Positions 6,500 through 14,347 of a stretch of DNA of 19,041 bases are shown in pieces (positions within the stretch are counted from its first letter, which is position 1; each line of letters opens with the position of its first letter). The stretch spans positions 1 to 19,041 of the forward strand of contig CAJUIH010000070.1 of NCBI GenBank assembly GCA_910586045.1, read 5' to 3'. The position numbers were made by a program, and so were the translations under genes. Source of the stretch: an uncultured Eubacterium sp. Lineage in GTDB: Bacteria; Bacillota; Clostridia; Lachnospirales; Lachnospiraceae. The notes beneath the pieces were generated by a model. It saw only the letters and a list, made by a program, of their open reading frames with translations, searched no databases and was not told the DNA's origin.

Positions 6500-7564
6500 T
6501 TATTCTGATTTTGTTCTGTTTTCGGTTTCCGGTGTTTGTATCGAATCTGCGGTCTTTACAGCCACACTGTCCCTGGAGATCAGTTTGGTAGACATGCACA
6601 TTTTAAGGCGTGCAAGCTCCGGATGGTGGATCCGGTCTACCAGCCTTTGCACGGCAGCGGCCCCAAGCTCCTGTTTGCGTACTTTCATTGTAGAAAGCGC
6701 GGGGCTCATCATATCACACAGCGGCATATCATCAAAACCAATGACAGAAATATCTTCCGGTATCTTATATCCATGCTCCTGAAACGCTTTCATGGCCGCG
6801 GCCGCTATGATATCATTGTCTGCGAAATAAGCGTCGGCCAGCCGTTCCCCGTTTGATAAAATCTGCGACATATCTATATATCCCTCGGAGGATGTCGGAG
6901 CCAGCCGGTGGATTACGGCCTGGGAAGAACCGGAGCCGTTTGCCCGCAGCGCTTTAAAATAACCGTCTGCGCGTTCGGAAAAATTACTGATATCAATCGA
7001 GGAATGCAGATAGCCAACGGATTTATGGCCGCAGTGCAGCAGGTGGCTGGTAGCGTTGAAAGCGCCCTGGATATTGTTAATGACGACACAGTCGTAATCC
7101 AGATCATCGTAATAGCAGTCCAAAACGACAATCGGAATAGAAAAACTGTCAAAAAAATGGAAATCCGCAGCTTCCATTTCAGTTGCAAGCAATAAAATGC
7201 CGATACAATCTACTTCCTTGAGTGTGGCAATCTGTGCTTCGGTATCCTGAAACTCATAAAAATAAGAAACATGCAGCGCATGGTTATGCAGGCTGCATTC
7301 CTGGGAAATCCCTTCGGTAAGCTGGGAGAAAAACGCGGTGTTGGAAGCTATTTTTCCGTGCTTTCTGTAATTGACGAGATGGATCACGCCCTGTGCGGTA
7401 CGATTGCCGGACATTTTTTTGGCTGAATAACCATATTTTAAGGCTGCCTGGACTACCATTTCCTTAGTAGCTTCACTGATGCCGGGCTTATTATTAAATA
7501 CCATGGATATGGTTGCCGGTGACACCTGGATTATATTTGCCAATTCTTTTGCCGATATGCCCAT
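6500..7564 (-). CDS. LacI-family transcriptional regulator, 354 aa
   Basis: The N-terminus carries a LacI-type HTH and hinge (SAKELANIIQVSPATISMVF, then NNKPGISEATKEMVVQAALK). The rest is a periplasmic-binding-protein-like sensor domain, with the family signature ISVIGFDDMPLCDMMSPALS near the C-terminus. It should bind DNA as a dimer and respond to a sugar or sugar phosphate of this pathway. ATG 7564 is chosen because AGGAG lies 8 nt upstream; the in-frame GTG at 7573 overlaps that site. It stands between the two glycosidase genes on the same strand and also has its own promoter, whose spacer carries TTTACCAAA, similar to the repeated motif in the 9.2-9.5 kb intergenic region. Autoregulation and control of both operons are likely but inferred. 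Confidence 0.93.
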   Translation of the reverse strand: MGISAKELANIIQVSPATISMVFNNKPGISEATKEMVVQAALKYGYSAKKMSGNRTAQGVIHLVNYRKHGKIASNTAFFSQLTEGISQECSLHNHALHVSYFYEFQDTEAQIATLKEVDCIGILLLATEMEAADFHFFDSFSIPIVVLDCYYDDLDYDCVVINNIQGAFNATSHLLHCGHKSVGYLHSSIDISNFSERADGYFKALRANGSGSSQAVIHRLAPTSSEGYIDMSQILSNGERLADAYFADNDIIAAAAMKAFQEHGYKIPEDISVIGFDDMPLCDMMSPALSTMKVRKQELGAAAVQRLVDRIHHPELARLKMCMSTKLISRDSVAVKTADSIQTPETENRTKSE

Positions 7565-7592
7565 TTCAATCACTCCTACACGTTATATACAA

Positions 7593-7621
7593 ATATTAGT
7601 TCATTTGGTAAATTTTGTCAA
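7593..7621 (-). promoter_or_regulatory. Promoter of the lacI-type gene
   Basis: On the minus strand TTGACA (7616-7621) and TAATAT (7593-7598) are 17 bp apart. The -35 box overlaps the stop codon of the upstream glycosidase gene (7618-7620). The spacer contains TTTACCAAA (7604-7612 in complement), like the TTTAATAAA in the spacer of the rightward operon promoter. Confidence 0.7.
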
Positions 7622-9141
7622 TCCGCTCTTCGCAGCCGGATTCCGATATACTGCGTACCCGGAAGCGGCAGTTCATACCTGCCCTTGTGTTTTCCTGTCG
7701 GAATGACTTTCATATTCCACGTATCGATAATGTCCGCCTCATACCAGGTCGTATCATCGATATAAATCTGGCGAAACGGCGGCTGCCAGATACTAAAATA
7801 GTAAAAATAAAAGTCGCCCGCATAGGCGTCGTCTTGCGGAACGGCGACCTTATCATCCCATTGGAAGTGTTTGTCGTCCCTCAGCCGCCCTTCTTTTAAA
7901 CCGTGGCCGGGAACGCTTTTTAGAAAATCCAGCATAAACGCAAAACGCGCCGCGCTCTCTCCTTTTAATATTCCGCCGTGGCACCACCAGATGATGTCGT
8001 CGTCGCAAAGAAACGTTTCACTGTGCCCGCAGTAGCCGCCGCGCAGGATGGCTTCCCAGCCGCGGCGGACAAGCTCCTGCGGCGTGAAATTGCCCCAGCA
8101 GTGCGGAAAATTGCCTTCGTAGCCGACCTCGTCCCAAATCACAGGCTTGCCATACGTATCCCGCAGTTCGGCGGTTGTTTCCGTTGTTTTGTAATGGTCA
8201 CAGCGCTGGCAGCTACAGTGGGTAATCCATGGTTTGGAAAAATCGTAGAACGTTTCGCAGTTGTGGATCGAACGCAGGTGGCCGTAAGGGTCGTCTGCCA
8301 TAAGTTCTGCGGCCATCTGCTCCCAGTCGTCTGTGGTAACGGTTTTCAACAGCTCGTATTCATTGGCGAGCGACCACCAGACATTGCGGTATGCGCTGTA
8401 GCGGGCCATAATATATTTGATATATCGGATCTTTGCATCCATTGGCATGGTGGAAAATCCCCAGCGGTCATATGCGTGGAAGAGGATCAGGTCCGCTTCT
8501 ATGCCAAGCTCCATCAGCCGCTCGATGGCCTTATCATGAATCCGGAAAAATTCCGGGCGCAAACGGGTAAAGTCCCAGTCGTTGCCCTTGGCATTGCCGC
8601 TGTATTCCATAAAATTCTGGCGGGTCAGTACGCTGGCGTCCATCGGGGTGCCTTCGAATGGGAAGACGGGCGGATCATTCAGGCAGAAGTCATAGTGCTT
8701 AGGCAGCAGGCAAAACCGCATTTTATTAAAATAACCCTTTTCAAGTTCGCGGAAAGTCTGTTCGCGTACAGACGGTTCCTGCAGGTCAAAGATATAGCAG
8801 GTAGTCCCAACCGAATAATGCGGACTGCTGTCTGCGTAAGCAAAGTGGTACTTGTTGGATACCCGCACCGGGCCGTGGTTGTTTCCGGACGGCGGCGTGA
8901 CGGTAAAGCTGCCTGTCGTGGGTTCTTTACAAAACGAACCGAAGATCCGATATTGGTACTCCCCTTCGTAAGACGGCATAAAGCGTATTTTGTAAATGCC
9001 GTCTCCGTCATAAAACCCGTTTACGGTCAGGGTTTCTTTTTCGTGCGTGAACGTGCCGCGGATTTCATAATCTAAAAAAGGATTCCCGTCCTTTTTTCCG
9101 TTCAGGGTCAGTTCAAACATCCCCCATTTTTCCATTGTCAT
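7618..9141 (-). CDS. DUF5060/DUF4038/DUF5605 glycoside hydrolase, apiosidase-like, 507 aa
   Basis: An N-terminal beta domain (about 3-75, DUF5060 type, EKWGMFELTLNGKKDGNPF) is followed by a clan GH-A-like (beta/alpha)8 domain (about 90-420, DUF4038 apiosidase-like) and a C-terminal beta domain (DUF5605 type). Putative catalytic acids are E261 in WWSLANEYE (Asn-Glu acid/base) and E338 in VIWDEVGYEG (nucleophile). The DUF4038 fold is that of GH140, whose characterised member removes D-apiose from plant pectin; this protein is a relative, not a proven apiosidase. ATG 9141 is chosen because GGAGGG lies 5 nt upstream; the open frame beyond it runs into the promoter. No signal peptide, so it acts in the cytoplasm. 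It is first in the leftward operon, ahead of lacI and the GH3 gene. Substrate specificity is inferred. Confidence 0.88.
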   Translation of the reverse strand: MTMEKWGMFELTLNGKKDGNPFLDYEIRGTFTHEKETLTVNGFYDGDGIYKIRFMPSYEGEYQYRIFGSFCKEPTTGSFTVTPPSGNNHGPVRVSNKYHFAYADSSPHYSVGTTCYIFDLQEPSVREQTFRELEKGYFNKMRFCLLPKHYDFCLNDPPVFPFEGTPMDASVLTRQNFMEYSGNAKGNDWDFTRLRPEFFRIHDKAIERLMELGIEADLILFHAYDRWGFSTMPMDAKIRYIKYIMARYSAYRNVWWSLANEYELLKTVTTDDWEQMAAELMADDPYGHLRSIHNCETFYDFSKPWITHCSCQRCDHYKTTETTAELRDTYGKPVIWDEVGYEGNFPHCWGNFTPQELVRRGWEAILRGGYCGHSETFLCDDDIIWWCHGGILKGESAARFAFMLDFLKSVPGHGLKEGRLRDDKHFQWDDKVAVPQDDAYAGDFYFYYFSIWQPPFRQIYIDDTTWYEADIIDTWNMKVIPTGKHKGRYELPLPGTQYIGIRLRRAD

Positions 9142-9199
9142 AATATCCCTCCTGCATTTTGTATGAAATAATGATCGATCTGTTATTTGAATTATATAA

Positions 9200-9228
9200 A
9201 TTGTACAGAAACGCGTTCGGATAGTCAA
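9200..9228 (-). promoter_or_regulatory. Promoter of the leftward glycosidase operon with central palindrome
   Basis: On the minus strand TTGACT (9223-9228) and TACAAT (9200-9205) are separated by 17 bp. The spacer holds the perfect palindrome AACGCGTT (9210-9217), in the form GAAACGCGTTC, with the central CG typical of LacI-family operators. A repressor bound there would block RNA polymerase directly. Confidence 0.7.
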
Positions 9229-9247
9229 GGAAAATCCATTTGTGAAA

Positions 9248-9508
9248 TTTACTAAAATTTAATAAAATGTAGAATGAAATTTAAATGCAAAAAATGAAAA
9301 AGAAAAGCTAGAAAAATAAAGGGTTTGCAAAATAAAAAGTAATAAATTTTAAAAACGCAATATTTTGGTCTGTTTTGGATAGATTTACTAAAAAATATTT
9401 AAATTATTCAATTCTGTTGACAAGTATTTAATAAACAGATAAGATGGTAAAAAGCATTCAGCACGAAACAATTAAATTCATGAACCATAGATTTAATAAA
9501 TATTAAAT
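9248..9508. promoter_or_regulatory. Cluster of TTTAnTAAA sites in the divergent intergenic region
   Basis: The 9-bp pseudopalindrome TTTA[A/C]TAAA occurs at 9248-9256, 9258-9266, 9384-9392, 9427-9435 and 9492-9500. The fourth lies between the -35 and -10 boxes of the rightward promoter. The fifth sits within a longer perfect inverted repeat (ATTTAATA-AA-TATTAAAT, 9491-9508) just downstream of the start point. The rest of the 460-bp gap between ATG 9141 and ATG 9602 is very AT-rich and shows no gene. Confidence 0.5.
9417..9445 (+). promoter_or_regulatory. Promoter of the rightward sugar catabolism and transport operon
   Basis: TTGACA (9417-9422) and TAAGAT (9440-9445) are separated by 17 bp, the consensus spacing. 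Transcription would start near 9452, leaving an untranslated leader of about 150 nt. ATTAAATTC recurs at 9471 and 9502, 31 bp apart, in that leader, and may belong to the operator. Confidence 0.7.
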
Positions 9509-9601
9509 TCGTGACAGAAAAGAATTTAACTGGTCCGGCGGGATGAAACGAAATGCGATACAGAAATGAATGGATAGGAAAAGACAGGGAGGGTTATTTG
9601 C

Positions 9602-11011
9602 ATGGAAAAATTAAAAATCGGATTCGCCCCTACGCGCAGGAGCATTTTCAGTGCCCCGGACGCGGTAAAATACGCCGATCTGACGCGCAGAAAGCTGGAA
9701 GAGCTGGGTATCTCATTTGTAGACATTACAGATATCAATGAAGAGGGGCTGTTTTATGATGAAGCAGACCGTCAGGCCATCCAGGATAAGTTTCGAAAAG
9801 AAGGGGTAAAGGGCATCTTTTTCCCGCACTGTAATTTTGGAACGGAATATGTGTGTGCCAGATTGGCAAGAGAAATGGGACTTCCAGTGCTTCTTTGGGG
9901 ACCGCGGGATGAACGGCCGGATGAAAATGGAATCCGGTTAAGGGACAGCCAGTGCGGGCTGTTTGCGACCGGCAAGGTGCTGCGGCGTTTCCGTGTGCCG
10001 TTTACTTATATGAATAACTGCAGGCTGGACGATCCGGAGTTTGCGCGCGGCATTAAAGATTTCCTTGCGGTGTGCCATGTCGTAGATACGTTTCGCCATA
10101 CAAGGATTTTACAGATCGCGCCAAGGCCGTTTGACTTCTGGTCTACGATGTGCAACGAGGGCGAGCTGCTGGAACGGTTTAATATCCAGCTTTCCCCGGT
10201 TCCAATGCCGGAACTGACGCAAGCGATCCAAGAGGCAAAGACACATCCGCAGCAGGTGAAAGAAGTGACGGATTATTGCAGCGGCTGCATGCATATTGCG
10301 GTAAAACCGGAGGAACTGGAAAATGTGGCGGCGTTAAAAATCGCGATGAAAAACCTGGCGGACAAATATAGCTGCAATGCAGTCGCGATCCAGTGCTGGA
10401 ATGCGCTGCAGGGCGAGATCGGCATTATGCCGTGCGCGGCAAATTCGCTTTTAAATGAGGAAGGGATCCCGGTCGTCTGTGAGACGGATATCCATGGAGC
10501 CATTACCGCCCTGCTTGTGGAAGCGGCGGCTATGGACGGTACGAGGAGCTTTTTCGCGGACTGGACCGTGCGCCATCCGGACAATGAAAACGGCGAGCTG
10601 CTGCAGCACTGCGGGCCGTGGCCGATTTCGGTTGCAGCCGAAAAGCCGACGCTTGGCTATCCGCTGGCGTTTGACCATCCGGGCGCGGTAGAGGCGCAGG
10701 CAAAGCTGGGCGAGATGACACTGGCAAGGTTTGACGGCGACAATGGGGGATATTCCCTGCTGTTAGGCAATGCAAAAGGGGTGGAAGGCCCTTATACGAA
10801 AGGTACTTATGTATGGGTAGAAGTGGCAAACCTCAAACGGCTGGAAGCAAAGCTTGTAGAAGGCCCTTATATCCACCACTGTGTCGGCATTCATAAAAAT
10901 GTCGTGCCTGTATTATATGAAGCATGCAAATATATCCAGGTAACGCCTGATCTTTATGATCCAATCGAAGAAGACGTAAAGGCTTATTTAAGGGGGGAAA
11001 CGGTATTATGA
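9602..11011 (+). CDS. L-fucose/L-arabinose isomerase family sugar isomerase, 469 aa
   Basis: A cytoplasmic aldose-ketose isomerase candidate, first gene of the rightward operon. The N-terminal two thirds has the fucose/arabinose isomerase alpha/beta layout (GIFFPHCNFGTEYVCARLAR; RPFDFWSTMCNEGELLERF). The C-terminal part has the family's conserved block around CWNALQGEIGIMPCAANSLL and GIPVVCETDIHGAIT (E294, D296) and GPYIHHCVGIH (H425/H426), likely metal or substrate ligands. Start ATG 9602 follows GGGAGGG by 8 nt. The stop overlaps the next start (ATGA), so translation is coupled to the transketolase. In this context it should make the ketose that the FGGY kinase phosphorylates. If the pathway is for D-apiose it would be the apiose isomerase, although as I recall the described apiose isomerase belongs to a different fold. 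Other pentoses or deoxyhexoses remain possible. Confidence 0.88.
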   Translation: MEKLKIGFAPTRRSIFSAPDAVKYADLTRRKLEELGISFVDITDINEEGLFYDEADRQAIQDKFRKEGVKGIFFPHCNFGTEYVCARLAREMGLPVLLWGPRDERPDENGIRLRDSQCGLFATGKVLRRFRVPFTYMNNCRLDDPEFARGIKDFLAVCHVVDTFRHTRILQIAPRPFDFWSTMCNEGELLERFNIQLSPVPMPELTQAIQEAKTHPQQVKEVTDYCSGCMHIAVKPEELENVAALKIAMKNLADKYSCNAVAIQCWNALQGEIGIMPCAANSLLNEEGIPVVCETDIHGAITALLVEAAAMDGTRSFFADWTVRHPDNENGELLQHCGPWPISVAAEKPTLGYPLAFDHPGAVEAQAKLGEMTLARFDGDNGGYSLLLGNAKGVEGPYTKGTYVWVEVANLKRLEAKLVEGPYIHHCVGIHKNVVPVLYEACKYIQVTPDLYDPIEEDVKAYLRGETVL

Positions 11012-11850
11012 CAGAACAAGCAAAAGAACTGACACTGCTGGCATACGATCTGAGGAAAAAGGTTATCGACATGATCGTATCCGGCAAAGGCGGGCATATC
11101 GGCGGCGATATGAGCGTGCTGAATATCCTCGTAACCTTGTATTTTAACGAGATGAACGTATCGCCCCAAAACCAGGACGACCCGGGGCGCGACCGGTTTG
11201 TATTAAGCAAAGGGCATTCGGTAGAAGCTTACTACGCGGTGCTGGCGCAGAAAGGGTTTTTCCCGATGGATGAGGTCATCGCGCAGTTTTCCAAATTCGG
11301 CTCCCCTTATATCGGGCACCCGAATAATAAGCTGCCTGGGATCGAGATGAACTCGGGTTCTCTCGGCCACGGGCTGGGCGTATGCGTAGGCATGGCGCTG
11401 GCCGGCAAAATGGACGGGGCGGATTACCGTGTCTATACGGTGATGGGAGACGGTGAGCTGGCAGAAGGCTCGGTATGGGAAGCCGCTATGGCGGGCGGCC
11501 ATTACAAGCTCGACAACCTCTGCGCGGTGGTAGACCGCAACCGCCTGCAGATTTCCGGCGGGACAGAAGAGGTCATGGCACAGGACGTGCAGGAGGAGCG
11601 CTGGAAAGCGTTTGGCTGGCATGTCATCAGCGCGGACGGAAACCAGATCGAACCGCTGATCGCTGCTTTTGAACAGGCAAAAGGGCAGAAAGGCAGGCCG
11701 ACCGTGATCATTGCCAATACGACCAAAGGCTTTGGTTCCGCGGTTATGGAAAATAAAGCCGCATGGCATCATAAAGTACCGAATGAAGAAGAATATGCAC
11801 AGATCATGAAAGATCTGGATGCCAGAAAGGAGGCTGTATGCCATGAATAA
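11008..11850 (+). CDS. Transketolase N-terminal subunit (TPP-binding), 280 aa
   Basis: The first half of a split transketolase, binding thiamine diphosphate and Mg2+. Visible: SGKGGHIGG with H30, LSKGH with H70, SGSLGHGLG with H121, and the TPP motif beginning GDGELAEGSVWEAAM (147-161) and ending near DNLCAVVDRNRLQ. It must pair with the next gene product for activity. The start overlaps the isomerase stop by 4 nt, with GGGGGG upstream, and its own stop overlaps the next start. Embedding between a sugar isomerase and an FGGY kinase resembles the apulose-4-phosphate transketolase subunits (AptA/AptB) of D-apiose catabolism. A housekeeping role or another ketose phosphate cannot be excluded from sequence alone. 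Confidence 0.92.
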   Translation: MTEQAKELTLLAYDLRKKVIDMIVSGKGGHIGGDMSVLNILVTLYFNEMNVSPQNQDDPGRDRFVLSKGHSVEAYYAVLAQKGFFPMDEVIAQFSKFGSPYIGHPNNKLPGIEMNSGSLGHGLGVCVGMALAGKMDGADYRVYTVMGDGELAEGSVWEAAMAGGHYKLDNLCAVVDRNRLQISGGTEEVMAQDVQEERWKAFGWHVISADGNQIEPLIAAFEQAKGQKGRPTVIIANTTKGFGSAVMENKAAWHHKVPNEEEYAQIMKDLDARKEAVCHE

Positions 11851-12775
11851 GATTCCAAACAGACAGGCGATTTGCGAGGTTTTAATGGAAAAGGCGCAGA
11901 CAGACCGGGACATTGTTGTACTCTGCAGTGATTCAAGGGGCAGCGCTTCCCTTGCGCCGTTTGCCAAAGCGTTTCCAAAGCAGTTTATTGAAGTCGGTAT
12001 CGCGGAGCAGAACCTGGTATCCATTTCAGCGGGCCTGGCAAAATGCGGAAAGAAAGTATTTGCCGCTTCCCCGGCGAGCTTTGTTTCGACAAGAAGCTAT
12101 GAGCAGGCAAAAGTAGACTGTGCCTATTCGAATACCAATGTAACATTAATCGGCATCAGCGGCGGCGTCAGCTACGGCGCGCTGGGCATGAGCCACCATT
12201 CCGCACAGGATATCGCGGCCATGTCCGCCATTCCAAATATGCGCGTATACCTGCCGAGCGACCGTTTCCAGACCGCAAAATTAATCGAACAGCTTTTATT
12301 GGATGAAAAACCGGCCTATATCCGCGTCGGCAGGAATCCGGTGGAAGATATTTACACGGAAGACCATACGCCGTTTGTCATGGACCGGGCGACCGTACTG
12401 CGGGAAGGGACGGACGTAGTACTCACAGCCTGCGGCGAGATGGTAAGGCCGGCAAAAGAAGCGGCAGACCTTTTAGCGGAACAAGGCGTTTCGGCATGCG
12501 TACTGGATATGTACTGCGTCAAGCCGTTTGACAAAAAGACATTGCTGGAAAAAGCGGCGGCGGCAAAGCTTGTGGTTTCGGTAGAAGAGCATGCGCCGTT
12601 CGGCGGCCTTGGTTCGATGGTAAGCCAGGCAATCGGCGCGGAATGCCCGAAACGGGTAATTAACCTGGCGCTTCCGGATGCACCGGTGATTACAGGTACC
12701 TCCAAAGAAGTATTTGACCATTACGGATTAAACGCGGAAGGCATCGCGGCAAAAGCGATGGAGTATCTCAAATAA
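11843..12775 (+). CDS. Transketolase C-terminal subunit, 310 aa
   Basis: The second half of the split transketolase, holding the pyrimidine-binding and C-terminal domains. The conserved catalytic glutamate that activates thiamine is E55 in FIEVGIAEQNLVSISAGLA. YGALGMSHHSAQDIA and PNMRVYLPSD follow as usual, and the last third (DVVLTACGEMV to PVITGTSKEVF) is the transketolase C-terminal domain. ATG 11843 is chosen because AAGGAGG lies about 9 nt upstream; it overlaps the first subunit's stop by 8 nt, indicating translational coupling and 1:1 assembly. The frame is open back to 11819, inside the first subunit, without a ribosome binding site. AptB-like by context. Confidence 0.92.
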   Translation: MNKIPNRQAICEVLMEKAQTDRDIVVLCSDSRGSASLAPFAKAFPKQFIEVGIAEQNLVSISAGLAKCGKKVFAASPASFVSTRSYEQAKVDCAYSNTNVTLIGISGGVSYGALGMSHHSAQDIAAMSAIPNMRVYLPSDRFQTAKLIEQLLLDEKPAYIRVGRNPVEDIYTEDHTPFVMDRATVLREGTDVVLTACGEMVRPAKEAADLLAEQGVSACVLDMYCVKPFDKKTLLEKAAAAKLVVSVEEHAPFGGLGSMVSQAIGAECPKRVINLALPDAPVITGTSKEVFDHYGLNAEGIAAKAMEYLK

Positions 12776-12788
12776 TGGAGTATCTGCT

Positions 12789-14303
12789 ATGAAAAAAAAA
12801 TACATAATCAGCATTGACCAAAGCACGCAGGGGACGAAAGCGCTTTTGTTTGACGAAACGGGGATGCTGTTAAACCGCAGCGACCTTGCGCATGCGCAGA
12901 TCGTCAATGAAAAAGGCTGGGTATCCCATGACCTGAACGAAATTTACGCAAATACGATCCAGGCCGTAAAACAGGTCATTGAAACGGCAGGAAAAACAGG
13001 CGGCCATAACATCGGTCATATAGAGAAAAGCGAAATCGCAGCGCTCGGCATCAGCAACCAGCGGGAAACGACCGCAATGTGGGACCGCAGTACGGGGGAG
13101 CCGCTGGCGCACGCGGTCGTATGGCAGTGCGGGCGTGCGGAGTCCATCGGGACAGAAATTGCGGCGGCCGGGCACGCCGAACAGGTCAGGCAAAAGACGG
13201 GGATTCCGCTTTCCGGATACTTTCCGGCCTGTAAAATGGCATGGCTGCTTAGGAATACAAAAGGCGCGCAGCAAAAAGCAGACGAAGGATCGCTTGCGCT
13301 TGGCACCATGGATAGCTGGCTTGTCTATAAACTGACAGGCGGCAGATCGTTTCGGACCGACTATTCCAATGCGTCGCGGACACAATTGTTTCATTTAAAG
13401 ACCTTGGGCTGGGATCCGGACTTATGCGCGCTGTTTGGCCTGCCGATGGATGCGCTGGCTGAGATTGCGGATTCCAATTCCTGTTTTGGATATACGGATT
13501 TCGAAGGGTATCTGGATGAGCCGATTCCGATTATGGGCGTTTTGGGAGATTCCCACGGCGCGCTGTTTGGCCAGGGCTGTATCCGTCCGGGAATGGTCAA
13601 AGCTACTTACGGAACCGGGTCTTCTTTGATGATGAATATTGGAAAGGAGCCGATTACGAGCAGCCATGGGGTCGTTACCTCGGTCGCATGGGGAATGGAT
13701 GGAGAAGTAACGTATTGCCTGGAAGGCAATTTGAATTATACAGGCGCCGTGATTAGCTGGCTGAAAAATGACTTAAAGCTGATTGACAGCGCAAAAGATA
13801 CACAGACGGAAGCATATGCAGCCAACCCGGAAGATACGACCTATCTGGTACCCGCGTTTACCGGCCTGGGCGCCCCTTATTGGGACGCGGCGGCCAAAGC
13901 GGCCATCGTAGGGATCACAAGGATGACGGGAAAGGCGGAAATCATAAAAGCAGCGCTGGAATGCATCGCGTACCAGATTACAGACCTTGTGCTGGCGATG
14001 GAAAAAGACACCAAAACACCGATCAGCCAGATCCGTGTGGACGGCGGGCCAAGCCGGAATACATATTTGATGCAGTTCCAAAGCGATCTATTAGCAAAAG
14101 AAGTATGCGTACCGCACGCGGAAGAGCTGTCCGGAATCGGCGCGGCCTACGCGGCAGGCATTGCGGCCGGAATCTATGACCGGAAGCGGTTGTTTGAAAA
14201 TTCTGCGTTTACCGTGTACCATCCGGATATGGAGGATGCCGTACGGGAGAAGAAATGGAACGGCTGGCAGGAAGCGGTAGGGCAGGTGCTTACGAAAAAA
14301 TAA
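12789..14303 (+). CDS. FGGY-family carbohydrate kinase, 504 aa
   Basis: An ATP-dependent sugar kinase of the FGGY family with a glycerol-kinase-like look. Visible: the phosphate-binding start ISIDQSTQGTKALLFD (D10, T13), LGISNQRETTAMWDRSTGEP (87-105), LGTMDSWLVYKLTGG (171-185), the catalytic base D254 in GDSHGALFGQ, the nucleotide-binding YGTGSS, and the C-terminal DGGPSRNTYLMQ. Length matches the family. GGAG lies 8 nt before ATG 12789, 13 bp after the transketolase. It should phosphorylate the ketose made by the isomerase; D-apulose (apulokinase) fits the neighbourhood best, while xylulose-, ribulose- or glycerol-type substrates are alternatives. Confidence 0.92.
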   Translation: MKKKYIISIDQSTQGTKALLFDETGMLLNRSDLAHAQIVNEKGWVSHDLNEIYANTIQAVKQVIETAGKTGGHNIGHIEKSEIAALGISNQRETTAMWDRSTGEPLAHAVVWQCGRAESIGTEIAAAGHAEQVRQKTGIPLSGYFPACKMAWLLRNTKGAQQKADEGSLALGTMDSWLVYKLTGGRSFRTDYSNASRTQLFHLKTLGWDPDLCALFGLPMDALAEIADSNSCFGYTDFEGYLDEPIPIMGVLGDSHGALFGQGCIRPGMVKATYGTGSSLMMNIGKEPITSSHGVVTSVAWGMDGEVTYCLEGNLNYTGAVISWLKNDLKLIDSAKDTQTEAYAANPEDTTYLVPAFTGLGAPYWDAAAKAAIVGITRMTGKAEIIKAALECIAYQITDLVLAMEKDTKTPISQIRVDGGPSRNTYLMQFQSDLLAKEVCVPHAEELSGIGAAYAAGIAAGIYDRKRLFENSAFTVYHPDMEDAVREKKWNGWQEAVGQVLTKK

Positions 14304-14327
14304 AACGCGCGGCCATCACAGGCCTGC

Positions 14328-14347
14328 GGGGGGGGGAAGTTCAATTG
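14328..14347 (+). promoter_or_regulatory. Unusual ribosome binding site: nine consecutive G before a TTG start
   Basis: G9 (14328-14336) followed by AAGTTCAA precedes TTG 14345. The G-run is both the Shine-Dalgarno element and a homopolymer prone to slippage, so its length could vary the translation of the downstream protein. Confidence 0.5.

Noticed and set aside
7978..9075. 365-aa open frame antisense to the DUF4038 glycosidase
   Set aside because: Shadow of the strongly supported leftward gene; no ribosome binding site and no domain pattern.
11008..12775. Frameshifted single transketolase
   Set aside because: Each half has its own ribosome binding site and normal boundaries for split transketolases, with an 8-nt overlap typical of coupled genes. 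There is no sign of a broken gene.
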